A DNA stretch of 58,710 nucleotides from the NCBI GenBank assembly GCA_016215625.1, contig JACRIW010000108.1:1-58710 (forward strand), in the 5' to 3' direction. Of this stretch, positions 17,934 through 25,739 are shown piece by piece; the stretch's first letter is position 1, and every line of letters starts with the position of its first letter. The stretch is from Candidatus Eiseniibacteriota bacterium. Its GTDB lineage: Bacteria; Eisenbacteria; RBG-16-71-46. Under the pieces are notes generated by a model. The model was not told the origin of the DNA. It saw only the letters and a program-made list of their open reading frames with translations, and made no database searches. The position numbers and the translations under genes are program-made.

Positions 17934-17979
17934 CGCTCGCTCCGCCGGCGCCGGAGGCGCCGATCGTGAGAAGAAAAAC

Positions 17980-18010
17980 ACCGCCGGTGCTCTTCGCGAG
18001 CACCGGCGGT
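17980..18010. terminator. Bidirectional intrinsic terminator
   Basis: A perfect 13-bp stem (arms 17980-17992 and 17998-18010) has a five-base loop. On the minus strand it is followed by TGTTTTTCTT, a good U tract for the secreted repeat-protein gene. On the plus strand it is followed by CTTCGTTCTC for the oxygenase operon. Confidence 0.85.
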
Positions 18011-18041
18011 CTTCGTTCTCGGGCGAATCGGCACTCGCCCC

Positions 18042-20588
18042 TCACCGCACGATCAGCATCTTCCTCGACTCCACCAGCGAGCCCGCGCGCATCGTGCAGA
18101 AGTACACGCCGTGTGAGAGCCCGCGCGCGTCGAACCGCAGCTCGTGCCGGCCCGCGGACATCACGCCGTCCGCGAGGATCGCGACCTCGCGCCCCGCGAC
18201 GTCGTGCACGCGCAGCGACACGTGGCGCGCGTCCGGCAGGCGGAACGCGATCGTCGTCGAGCCGCGGAACGGGTTCGGCGCGGGCGGCGACAGCGCGAGC
18301 GCGGGCGAAGCGAGCGGCGCGTCGTCCACCGCGAGCAGCGGGTCGGCGAGCGAGAAGCGCGCGAAGTTCGCCGAGTTCACGCAGCCGACGTTGGTGAAGA
18401 GGCCGCCGAGGTAGACGCTCGTGTCGGAGACGACGATCGCGTCCGGGCCCGAGTTGATCACGCCGCGCCCGAGCCGCGACCACGTGGAGCCGTCCCATGC
18501 GGCGACGCCGTAGACGCTGTCGCCACCGGCGGTGGTGAAGTTGCCGCCCGCGTACAGCACCCCCGCACGCTTCACGAGCGCGTTCACGGACGCGTTCATG
18601 CCGCCACCGACTTCGGACCACGCCGCCCCGTCCCACTTCGCGATGTACTTCGCAGGCTGGCCGCCCGCGTTGAGGAAGTAACCGCCCACGTAGACGTCGT
18701 AGCCACCCGCGCGCGGGTCGACCCAGAGCGCGTCGACGATGCCGTCGACTCCGCTTCCGAACGCGGACCACGCGCTGCCGTTCCACTTCGCGATGCGACT
18801 GGCGGGCACGCCTCCGGCAGTCGTGAACTGGCCCACCACGATCACGTCGAAGCCGCCGACACCGTTGTCGGCGAACTGGATCTCCTCGACGACGCTGTTG
18901 ACGCCCGTGCCGAGAGCCGACCACGCCGTGCCGTTCCACTTCGCGATGCGGCTGAAGTTCGTGAACGTGCCGCCCGCATAGACATCGCCGTTCGGCGCCA
19001 CCGAAATGATCTCGACCCGGTTGTTGAGCCCCGCGCCCATCGCGGACCAGGAGCTGCCGTTCCAGCGCGCGATCTTGCTGGCGTTCACACCCCCCGCCTG
19101 CGTGAAGTCGCCGCCGGCGTACACGGTGTTGCCGTCGGCCGAGACGGCGATGCTCCGCGCGAGCGCGTTCATGCCCGAACCGAGCGCCGACCACTGGTTC
19201 GTCGCCACGTCGTAGCGCGCGACGCACGGCGCCGCGACGTTGCCCGCGGCGTTGAAGCTGCCGGCCGCGTAGATCGCGCCCGAGCCGCTGCCGCCGGGGC
19301 CCCAGCCGAGCCAGTTGATGAAGCCGTTCACGCCGTTGCCGGAGCCGACGGGCGCCCACGTGGAGCCGTTCCAGCGCGCGACCCCGCGTGCGGCGATGCC
19401 ACCGATGCTCTCGAAATAGCCCGTCGCGAGAAGCTCGTCCCCGCCCGACCCAGGAATCACGAGGAGGTCGTACAGGCCAGGGCTCGTCAGCCCGAGCGCG
19501 GGCGAGCCGACCGCGGACCACGCCACGCCGTCCCAGCGCGCGATGTTCGGCGCGGCCACGCCACCCATGCCGGCGAACGACCCCACCGCGTACAGGTTCC
19601 CGCCGTACATCGCGAGTCCCTCGACCCAGTTGGCCGAAGCACCGCTGCCGAGCGCCGACCAGCTCGATCCGTTCCACTTGGCGATCTTGTTCACCGTGAC
19701 GCCGCCGGCGGTCGTGAACTCGCCGCCCACGTACACGTCGTTGCCGTTCAAGCACAACGCGCGGCCGCGACTGTTGAGACCGTCGCCCAGGCGCGACCAC
19801 GACGTGCCGTCCCATTTGGCGACGTAGTTGCCGGGCCCCGTGCCGAGCTCGGTGAAGTTACCGGCGGCGTAGAGCGTGTCGCCGCCCCACGCGAGCGCGT
19901 AGCACGAGCCCATGAGCCCGCCCCCCACCGTGGACCACGTGCTGCCGTTCCAGCGGGCGATGCGGCTCGCGGCCACGTTGCCGTTGACGCTGGTGAAGTT
20001 GCCGCCGACGTACAGATCGGTGCCGCGCACGGCGAGCGCTTCGACTCCACCGTTGCTCGTGGTCCACAGGCTCGACCAGGTGGTTCCGTTCCATCGCGCG
20101 AGGTTCGAGGCCGAGACGCCGCCGATCGTGGAGAACGAGCCGCCGACGTAGAGGTTCGTGCCGTCGGTGGCGAGGCAGTAGAGCTGTCCCGTGGTGCCGC
20201 CGATGGACGTCCAGCTCGTACCGTCCCATTTGGCGATGTTCGAGACCGGTGTTCCACCCGCCTGATTGATGCCGATGCCCGCCACGTAGAGGTCGGTGCC
20301 GATGCGCACGACTGCGCGCACGGTGCCATTCACTCCGCGCAGCCCGAACTGGTCGTCCCAGCGGCCGCAGCTGTCGTTCGCGTACGACGCGGCGAGCGGC
20401 GCGGCGGCGCGGGCAGGCGCGTGCTCGAGCGCAGCGGGATCGAATGCGCTTACGGAGCGGGCGAGCCGCACGCTCGAAGCATCGGCCGAGAGAACCGGCG
20501 GGTCGGCGGGAACAGCCGGTGCATCCTGCGCGGACGCAGGCGCGGTGAAGCAGAGCGCGAAGCACAGCAGTGCGGCGATCGGGCGCAT
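18042..20588 (-). CDS. Secreted protein with about 13 propeller-like repeats and a sorting domain
   Basis: An 848-residue exported protein. The ATG at 20588 gives a clean signal peptide (MRPIAALLCFALCFTAPASAQ); the frame is open further upstream without one. From about residue 85 to 740 it is built of some 13 units of 44-50 residues with the pattern G-T-D-L-Y-V-G-G-x-F-T...I-A-R/K-W-N-G-S-x-W-S-x-L-G-x-G. The form resembles Kelch/Rax2-like beta-propeller blades, so two propellers are likely. The C-terminus (APNPFRGSTTIAFRLP...GVYFCTMRAGSLVESRKMLIVR) is a FlgD-like sorting module. Unit 8 deviates (CVARYDVATNQW). Adhesion or carbohydrate binding is possible, but no catalytic residues are apparent. 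Confidence 0.8.
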   Translation of the reverse strand: MRPIAALLCFALCFTAPASAQDAPAVPADPPVLSADASSVRLARSVSAFDPAALEHAPARAAAPLAASYANDSCGRWDDQFGLRGVNGTVRAVVRIGTDLYVAGIGINQAGGTPVSNIAKWDGTSWTSIGGTTGQLYCLATDGTNLYVGGSFSTIGGVSASNLARWNGTTWSSLWTTSNGGVEALAVRGTDLYVGGNFTSVNGNVAASRIARWNGSTWSTVGGGLMGSCYALAWGGDTLYAAGNFTELGTGPGNYVAKWDGTSWSRLGDGLNSRGRALCLNGNDVYVGGEFTTAGGVTVNKIAKWNGSSWSALGSGASANWVEGLAMYGGNLYAVGSFAGMGGVAAPNIARWDGVAWSAVGSPALGLTSPGLYDLLVIPGSGGDELLATGYFESIGGIAARGVARWNGSTWAPVGSGNGVNGFINWLGWGPGGSGSGAIYAAGSFNAAGNVAAPCVARYDVATNQWSALGSGMNALARSIAVSADGNTVYAGGDFTQAGGVNASKIARWNGSSWSAMGAGLNNRVEIISVAPNGDVYAGGTFTNFSRIAKWNGTAWSALGTGVNSVVEEIQFADNGVGGFDVIVVGQFTTAGGVPASRIAKWNGSAWSAFGSGVDGIVDALWVDPRAGGYDVYVGGYFLNAGGQPAKYIAKWDGAAWSEVGGGMNASVNALVKRAGVLYAGGNFTTAGGDSVYGVAAWDGSTWSRLGRGVINSGPDAIVVSDTSVYLGGLFTNVGCVNSANFARFSLADPLLAVDDAPLASPALALSPPAPNPFRGSTTIAFRLPDARHVSLRVHDVAGREVAILADGVMSAGRHELRFDARGLSHGVYFCTMRAGSLVESRKMLIVR
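18350..20335 (-). repeat. Coding tandem repeats (13 units of 44-50 codons)
   Basis: Divergent tandem units recur about every 140-150 bases, each centred on an (I/V)A(R/K)W(N/D)G(S/T)xW segment. They are protein-level repeats rather than recent DNA duplications, as synonymous positions vary. Confidence 0.85.
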
Positions 20589-20670
20589 GGGTGTGGGGTT
20601 CCCGTGGCGGTGCGAAGCTCGAAGACCCACCCGCTCACGAACGCGCGCGCGGCGTTCACGATGCGGGATG

Positions 20671-20697
20671 AGAATATTCTTGCACGGGCGTGCCCAA
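20671..20697 (-). promoter_or_regulatory. Weak candidate promoter for the repeat-protein gene
   Basis: On the minus strand TTGGGC (20697-20692) and TATTCT (20676-20671) are 15 bases apart. The -10 is part of a 10-base perfect palindrome AGAATATTCT (20671-20680), the only AT-rich element in the gap. The short spacer makes this tentative. Confidence 0.3.
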
Positions 20698-20720
20698 ACC
20701 CCGCATGGCAAGTTGCACGG

Positions 20721-20743
20721 CGGAGGCCCCCCGGGGGCCTCCG
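20721..20743. terminator. Terminator-like hairpin after the fibre-like gene
   Basis: An inverted repeat of up to 10 bp (CGGAGGCCCC with GGGGCCTCCG) lies 55 bases past the stop of the fibre-like gene. TTTACC follows on the plus side. Confidence 0.55.
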
Positions 20744-20797
20744 TTTACCGTGGAATCACATGCACGCTCAGCGAGAAACGCGTGGCGCCGTCCCGCG

Positions 20798-22462
20798 TCA
20801 CTGCGGCGTGATCTGGATCGACATGGTGTTGCCGTAGCGCGGGTTCGTGCTGCCGAACGTCGCTCCGGTGGTGTAAGGCTCACCGTTCAGCGAAATCGTG
20901 TGCGGTCCCGCGGCGAGCGTGCGCGTCATGGTGCCGCTGATCGTGCCGTAGCTGCCGTTGGTCACATCCTGTCGCCAGTAGTGCACGTCGACGCCGTCGA
21001 TGACGAGCTTGGCCTCCGCCAGCGTGGCCGCGCAGAACGCACAGGACGCCGAGTACACGAACACGCTGAAGTCCACGGTCACCCTCGCGTTGCCTGCGAG
21101 CGTGAACGCCTGCGACATGTCCGGCAGTGCCTGGGTCGCGTACGCCGCGAGGGTCACGCTGTTCGAGCTCTCGATCATGTAGAAGTTGTTGTACGCCGAG
21201 TTCGTCGGGCTCACCCACGTCGCGGCGGCGCCGCTGCCGTTGCTCTGCAGCACCTGCCCCGCGGCGCCCGCGTTGCCGTTCACCGCCAGCGCGCCGTTCG
21301 GCTTGAACGCGAAACGTTCGTTGAACACGCCGGCGGCGTCGTAGCCGATCGCGACGTCGGCGTTCGGGTTGTCGCCGTAGATCTGGAGCCGGTTGCCCGA
21401 CATGCCGAATCCCGCGCTTCCCAGCGTGCCGGGATACAGCGTGATCTTCTTGCCGAGCGTCGCGGCGAAGCTGAGCGGGGCGTTCGGCGTGCTGACCCCG
21501 ATGCCCACGTTGCCGCCGTTGTAGTAGGCGTTCGAGCCGTTGAGTGACCAGACGTTCGACGGCGTCACCCAGGACGCGGCCGCGCCGCTGCCGTTGCTCT
21601 GCAGCACCTGCCCCGACGTGCCCGTGCTGCCGCTCAGGGCGAGCGCGCCGTTGTTCTTGACCGCGAAGCGCTCGGTGAACGTGCCCGCCGCGTCCGTGCC
21701 GATCGCGACGTCGCCGCCGGGGGAGCCGTCGCTGAAGACCTGGAGACGGCCGCTCGCGATCCCGAATCCGTAGTCGTTCGCGCCACCCGGGTAGAGCGTG
21801 ATCTTCTTGCCCAGCGCCGCCGCGAATCCGAGCGGCGCCGAGGGCGCGTCGGTGCCGATGCCGAAGCGCTGCGTGGCGCCGTTCACGAACGCGACCTTGT
21901 TTCCCTGCGAGCCGAGCGCGAGGACGTTGTACGCGCCCACCGGGCCGTGCTCCATGATCGTCGCCGCACCGGTGCCGCCACCGCCGGTCGCGATGCCGAT
22001 CTTGAGTCGCGTGGTGCCGTCACCGATGCGCACGTCGCCTTCGCCGTTCGTCACGTCCCAGTTGCCGCCGAGCACGTCGAGAGGCGCCACCGGCGACGGA
22101 CGCTGGATGCCGACGTTGCCCGACGAGTAGTAGATGTTCGAGCCGCTCGTGGACCACTGGCCGCTGGTCGCGCCCGCGCCGACGAGCTGCCAGTTCGGCG
22201 CCACGCTCGTACCCGCGTTGTAGTACAGCCCCGCGGCGCCGTCGGTCTGGAACACGACGAGACCGGTCGCCGGCAGCACGATCGCCGCGCGCTGCGCCGC
22301 GGTCATGCGCGGCACGAGCAGGCCCTTGTTGGTGGCATTCAGGTCGAGGATCGCCGACGTGTCGGCGGCCGCGCCGGTGCCGTTGATGCCGACGCCCTGG
22401 GCGTGAACCGTGGCGGCGCAGGCCGCGAGAGCGAGGATCGTCGTCGTGAGCAGCTTCTTCAT
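20798..22462 (-). CDS. Secreted fibre-like protein with twin 119-residue repeats
   Basis: A 554-residue exported protein (signal peptide MKKLLTTTILALAACAATVHAQ). The mature start GVGINGTGAAADTSAILDLNATNKGLLVPRMT is the motif of many Bacteroidota/FCB surface proteins that resemble phage tail-fibre stems. Two near-identical blocks (residues 201-307 and 320-420) each contain APLxFAAxLGKKITLYPG, DVAIGxDAAGxFxERFA and GQVLQSNGSGAAAxWV. The C-terminal domain (VTVDFSVFVYSASCAFC...LAAGPHTISLNGEPY) looks like a beta-sandwich head. Its ATG overlaps the stop of the upstream sorting-domain gene (ATGA), so the two are translationally coupled. A trimeric adhesin or fibre is plausible. No phage genes are nearby. 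Confidence 0.75.
   Translation of the reverse strand: MKKLLTTTILALAACAATVHAQGVGINGTGAAADTSAILDLNATNKGLLVPRMTAAQRAAIVLPATGLVVFQTDGAAGLYYNAGTSVAPNWQLVGAGATSGQWSTSGSNIYYSSGNVGIQRPSPVAPLDVLGGNWDVTNGEGDVRIGDGTTRLKIGIATGGGGTGAATIMEHGPVGAYNVLALGSQGNKVAFVNGATQRFGIGTDAPSAPLGFAAALGKKITLYPGGANDYGFGIASGRLQVFSDGSPGGDVAIGTDAAGTFTERFAVKNNGALALSGSTGTSGQVLQSNGSGAAASWVTPSNVWSLNGSNAYYNGGNVGIGVSTPNAPLSFAATLGKKITLYPGTLGSAGFGMSGNRLQIYGDNPNADVAIGYDAAGVFNERFAFKPNGALAVNGNAGAAGQVLQSNGSGAAATWVSPTNSAYNNFYMIESSNSVTLAAYATQALPDMSQAFTLAGNARVTVDFSVFVYSASCAFCAATLAEAKLVIDGVDVHYWRQDVTNGSYGTISGTMTRTLAAGPHTISLNGEPYTTGATFGSTNPRYGNTMSIQITPQ
21203..21505 (-). repeat. Second copy of the fibre-protein repeat
   Basis: Encodes residues 320-420. 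Long stretches are nearly identical at the DNA level to 21542-21862 (for example the GCCGTTGCTCTGCAGCACCT block), implying a comparatively recent duplication of about 119 codons. Confidence 0.8.
21542..21862 (-). repeat. First copy of the fibre-protein repeat
   Basis: Encodes residues 201-307 and aligns with the second copy at a constant offset of 119 codons. Confidence 0.8.
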
Positions 22463-23604
22463 CGCATCACCACCAGTTTGCTCGAGCGCACTTCGCCGCC
22501 CGCCTGCACGCGCAGGAAGTACACACCATTCGCCATGCGGTCCGCCTGCAGGCGCGCCACGTGCCAGCCGGGTTCACGCTCGCCGTCGGCGAGCGTGGCC
22601 ACGTGCTGGCCCTGTACCGAATACACACCGATCGTCACGCGCATCTTCTTCGGCACGCCGTAGCGCAGCGTCGCGGCGCCGCGGAACGGGTTCGGCCACA
22701 CCGGCGCGAGTTCGAGGCCCGCGGGGGCCGCGTCGCCGTCGGCCGCGAGCAGCGCGCCGGGACCGGCGAGCGTCCACAGGCCGGACAAGGTGCTCACCAG
22801 CGTGTCCACCGCGGGGTATGCGCCGTTGTCCGAACGCCGCACGCCGGTCTGCGGCGACCACGCCGTGCCGTTCCAGCGCCACGCGAGCGCGCTCGTCGAG
22901 CCGCCGAGCGAGCGGTCGAACGACGCGCCCTGTTCGCCGGCGTTCCACTGCACCGAGAAGCGCACGTCGCCGTTCACGCCGGGAGCGTGGCTGCCGGACA
23001 CCGCCCACGCACGCGTGAGCGCCACGGCGGGCGTCAGGCCGTTGGGCGGCGGCGCGTCCATCACCGCGACGCGGTAGTCGTCCACGCCCGTGCCCGTGCG
23101 CACCGAGACCGGGTCGTAGCTCGCGTTTCCGACCGGGAACACGACCGACGGGAAGCTGCCGACCGTGCGCACGAGGCGGCCGAGCGTGTCGGGCGTCATC
23201 ACGTAGCTCGCCGCCGAGCCTCCCGAGATGTTCTGCGCGACGAGGTCGTGCCCGGCGAGGCTGAGCTGGCCGCTCGACAGCGTGAGCACGCCGTTCACGG
23301 TGGCGTTCGTGCCGAGCGACGCGTACGACTGCTTCGCGATCGTGAGATCGGCGAAGCTCGCCACGCCGGTGAGCGCCGGCGTGAGGAAGCCGTTCATCAC
23401 CACGGCGCTGCCCGCCGACGGCTCGAATGCGCCCTGGTTCTTGAGGTCGCAGTTCATCGTCAGCTTCGTCGCGCCCTTCACCGTGACGCGCGTTCCGCCG
23501 TCGATCACGAAGGCCGGAACGGCGGGACCGGCTGCGGTGGCGGCGAACGCGGGAGCGGCGAAGGCGAGCAGGAGTGACGACGCGAGTGTGCGATGCAGTC
23601 GCAT
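22459..23604 (-). CDS. Secreted sorting-domain protein
   Basis: A 381-residue exported protein (signal MRLHRTLASSLLLAFAAPAFAAT). Its N-terminal half (VIDGGTRVTVKGATKLTMNCDLKNQGAF...LTLSSGQLSLAGHDLVAQNISGG) is a repetitive beta-helix-like fold seen in surface proteins of FCB bacteria. A beta-rich middle carries WRWNGTAWSPQTGVRR. The C-terminal module (APVWPNPFRGAATLRYGVP...GVYFLRVQAGGEVRSSKLVVMR) is the FlgD-like/type-A sorting domain shared with the neighbouring exported proteins. GGAG lies eight bases before the ATG. The stop overlaps the start of the fibre-like gene, so the two products probably act together, perhaps as anchor or stalk plus fibre. No enzymatic motif is seen. Confidence 0.75.
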   Translation of the reverse strand: MRLHRTLASSLLLAFAAPAFAATAAGPAVPAFVIDGGTRVTVKGATKLTMNCDLKNQGAFEPSAGSAVVMNGFLTPALTGVASFADLTIAKQSYASLGTNATVNGVLTLSSGQLSLAGHDLVAQNISGGSAASYVMTPDTLGRLVRTVGSFPSVVFPVGNASYDPVSVRTGTGVDDYRVAVMDAPPPNGLTPAVALTRAWAVSGSHAPGVNGDVRFSVQWNAGEQGASFDRSLGGSTSALAWRWNGTAWSPQTGVRRSDNGAYPAVDTLVSTLSGLWTLAGPGALLAADGDAAPAGLELAPVWPNPFRGAATLRYGVPKKMRVTIGVYSVQGQHVATLADGEREPGWHVARLQADRMANGVYFLRVQAGGEVRSSKLVVMR

Positions 23605-23799
23605 GAGGCGCTCCGAGGGTCGTTCCGGCTGTCGAAAACGGCGGGTACCCCCGCCGAAGAAGTCAGACGACCGATCCCGAAGTCCGTCACAGCCGCCGCG
23701 CGTGCATTTCGCACGGGCGCGGGCGTCCGCGGAACGCGCTGGAGCGCCGGAAGCGTGATTTGTCTTGGGGCGCCGCGTGGACCTGCGCAGACTTTTTCC

Positions 23800-25527
23800 A
23801 TGCGCCACTCCCTGCTCGCACCCGCCACGCTGATCGCGCTCGCCCTCGCTTCGCCCGTCTTCGCGTACGCGCCCGCTCCCCCGGGCCGCATCCTGCCGGC
23901 GTTGGGCCCCAAGTCGCCCTGCGTGCCCGGACAGGTGCTCGTGCTCGCACCGCGCGGCGGAGCGCTGAAGTCGACCGTGACCGGAGGCGCCCGGAGCGCG
24001 GCGCTCGCGACGCGGCTCGAGGACCTCGGCATCGCGCGCGTGGAACCGCTCGGCGCCGAAGCGCCCGACGCGACGCGTGCCTACGACGCGCTCCGCCTCG
24101 TCAGTGACGACCCCGCGTTCGACCCCCACGCGGCCGCGCGCGCGCTCGTCGCGAGCGGCGACGCGATCGCCGCGGCGCCCAACCTGCGCATGACCCTGCA
24201 CGCGGTGCCGAACGATCCCTACTACTCGACGCAGTGGCATCTCGGCACCAGCGCGGCAGGCGTGCGCGCACGCCAGGGCTGGGACCATTCGACCGGATCG
24301 CCGAGCGTGACGATCGGCGTCATGGACACCGGCGTGGACCGGCAGCACTCGGACCTCTTCTTCAAGATCTGGTCGAACACGGCGGAGATCGCGAACAACC
24401 ACGTCGACGACGACCACAACGGCTGGGTGGACGACGTGCAGGGCTGGGACTTCGGCGACGGCGACGCGAATCCCGATCCCGGTCCGCTGCCCGATCCGAT
24501 CTACGGCCTCGACGAGGGCTGGCACGGCACGTTTGTCGCCGGCCTCGCAGCCGCCGCGACCGACAACGGTGTCGGCATCGCCGGCGTCGCGTGGGGCTGC
24601 CGCGTCGTGCCGCTCAAGGTGAGCGACGTGAACGGAGACATGACGCTCTCCGCGATCGTGGACGCGTTCCACTACGCGATGACCGTTCACGTCTCGGTGC
24701 TCAACATCAGTCTCGGCACGAGCGACCCGTCGGCCGAAGCGTTCTTCCAGGAACTCGTGGACGCGGCCACCGCCGCGGGCGTCGTGGTCGTGGCGTCCGC
24801 CGGCAATGCCGGCGTGGATACGCCGTCGTTCCCCGCCGCCTGCAACGACGTGCTCGCGGTGGGCGCGACGAACGCGAGCAACCTGCGCGCGTCGTGGTCG
24901 AACTGGGGCGACTGGGTGGACATCGCGGCGCCCGGCGAAGGGGTGTGGTCGTGCATCGCGCGCAACTACCCTTACGACGACCTCACGTGGTGGTACTTCG
25001 AGACGTACTGCGGATTCGACGGCGCGCATGCGTACCTCGCGAACGACGGCACGTCGTTTTCGGCGCCCATCGTCGCGGGTGCCGCGGCGCTCGTGCGCAG
25101 CCTGTACCCGGGCCTGCCGGCACGCATGGTCGCGCAGCAGCTCGTCGTGAAGGGCGACCTGCGCACCTACGACAACCCGATCGGGCCGCGGCTCGACATC
25201 GAACGAGCGCTCACGCGTCCGCTCGCGGCGGACGACGCGCCGGCACCGCACGCCCTCGCGCTCGCGCCGCCGTCGCCCAATCCCGCGCACGGCGCCACGC
25301 GGTTCGCGTTCGCGCTGCCGCGCGCGGGCTACGCGACGCTCGAGCTGCTCGACGCGCAGGGCCGCCGTGTACGCACGCTGTTCGACGGCGAGGCCGCGGC
25401 GGGTACGCATGCCGCCGAATGGGACCTGCGCGACGGGCGCGGCGGGCCCGCGCCGGCGGGGCTGTACTTCGCGCGGCTCTCGTCCGCCGATCGCCACGAG
25501 GTGCGGCGCGTCGTCGTCATGCCGTGA
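23800..25527 (+). CDS. Secreted subtilisin-like serine protease (S8) with C-terminal sorting domain
   Basis: A 575-residue exported subtilase. After the signal peptide (to about residue 23) come a propeptide of about 100 residues and the catalytic domain with D176 (TIGVMDTGVD), H242 (EGWHGTFVAG), the oxyanion Asn region (VVASAGNAG, 331-338) and S419 (NDGTSFSAPIVAG). An aromatic insertion (residues 385-412, with PYDDLTWWYFETYC) just before the Ser motif is unusual and probably shapes the cleft. The C-terminal 85 residues (PPSPNPAHGATRFAFALP...GLYFARLSSADRHEVRRVVVMP) match the sorting module of neighbouring secreted proteins. The ATG at 23800 is chosen because it begins the signal peptide; the frame is open farther upstream. 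The gene is divergent from the fibre operon. Confidence 0.87.
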   Translation: MRHSLLAPATLIALALASPVFAYAPAPPGRILPALGPKSPCVPGQVLVLAPRGGALKSTVTGGARSAALATRLEDLGIARVEPLGAEAPDATRAYDALRLVSDDPAFDPHAAARALVASGDAIAAAPNLRMTLHAVPNDPYYSTQWHLGTSAAGVRARQGWDHSTGSPSVTIGVMDTGVDRQHSDLFFKIWSNTAEIANNHVDDDHNGWVDDVQGWDFGDGDANPDPGPLPDPIYGLDEGWHGTFVAGLAAAATDNGVGIAGVAWGCRVVPLKVSDVNGDMTLSAIVDAFHYAMTVHVSVLNISLGTSDPSAEAFFQELVDAATAAGVVVVASAGNAGVDTPSFPAACNDVLAVGATNASNLRASWSNWGDWVDIAAPGEGVWSCIARNYPYDDLTWWYFETYCGFDGAHAYLANDGTSFSAPIVAGAAALVRSLYPGLPARMVAQQLVVKGDLRTYDNPIGPRLDIERALTRPLAADDAPAPHALALAPPSPNPAHGATRFAFALPRAGYATLELLDAQGRRVRTLFDGEAAAGTHAAEWDLRDGRGGPAPAGLYFARLSSADRHEVRRVVVMP

Positions 25528-25651
25528 GCGCCTGCTCGCTGAAACGCGCCGAAACAGGAGACGAGCGCCTTTCCGGCCCGCGCAATCCGCGCTGAACCGG
25601 AGGCCCTCCGAGGCCGATACTGGCGCTGCGTCCGCGCGCGCTTTCGCGCGC

Positions 25652-25681
25652 GTGACAGCCGCGCGGGGGCTCCCCTATCAT
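25652..25681 (+). promoter_or_regulatory. Candidate sigma-70 promoter for the glucan phosphorylase
   Basis: GTGACA, an 18-base spacer and TATCAT each match the consensus at five of six positions. The element lies 58 bases upstream of the ATG. It is the best-looking promoter in the window. Confidence 0.6.
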
Positions 25682-25739
25682 CCCGCACCCGCAGGACCGC
25701 ACACCCTTCCCAATCGCCATCGCCGATCCGGAGCTCTTG

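Noticed and set aside
18350..20335. Regular spacing that could look like a CRISPR array
   Set aside because: The period is 130-150 bases, units are divergent and in frame, and they encode WNGSxW repeats; no short identical repeats or spacers are present.
18144..20837. A plus-strand 897-codon open frame opposite the repeat protein
   Set aside because: It is antisense to a well-supported secreted repeat gene and is itself a low-information Arg/Ala/Val string.
20798..22462. A phage tail-fibre gene signalling a prophage
   Set aside because: It has a Sec signal peptide, is coupled to a sorting-domain gene and has no integrase, capsid or terminase nearby.
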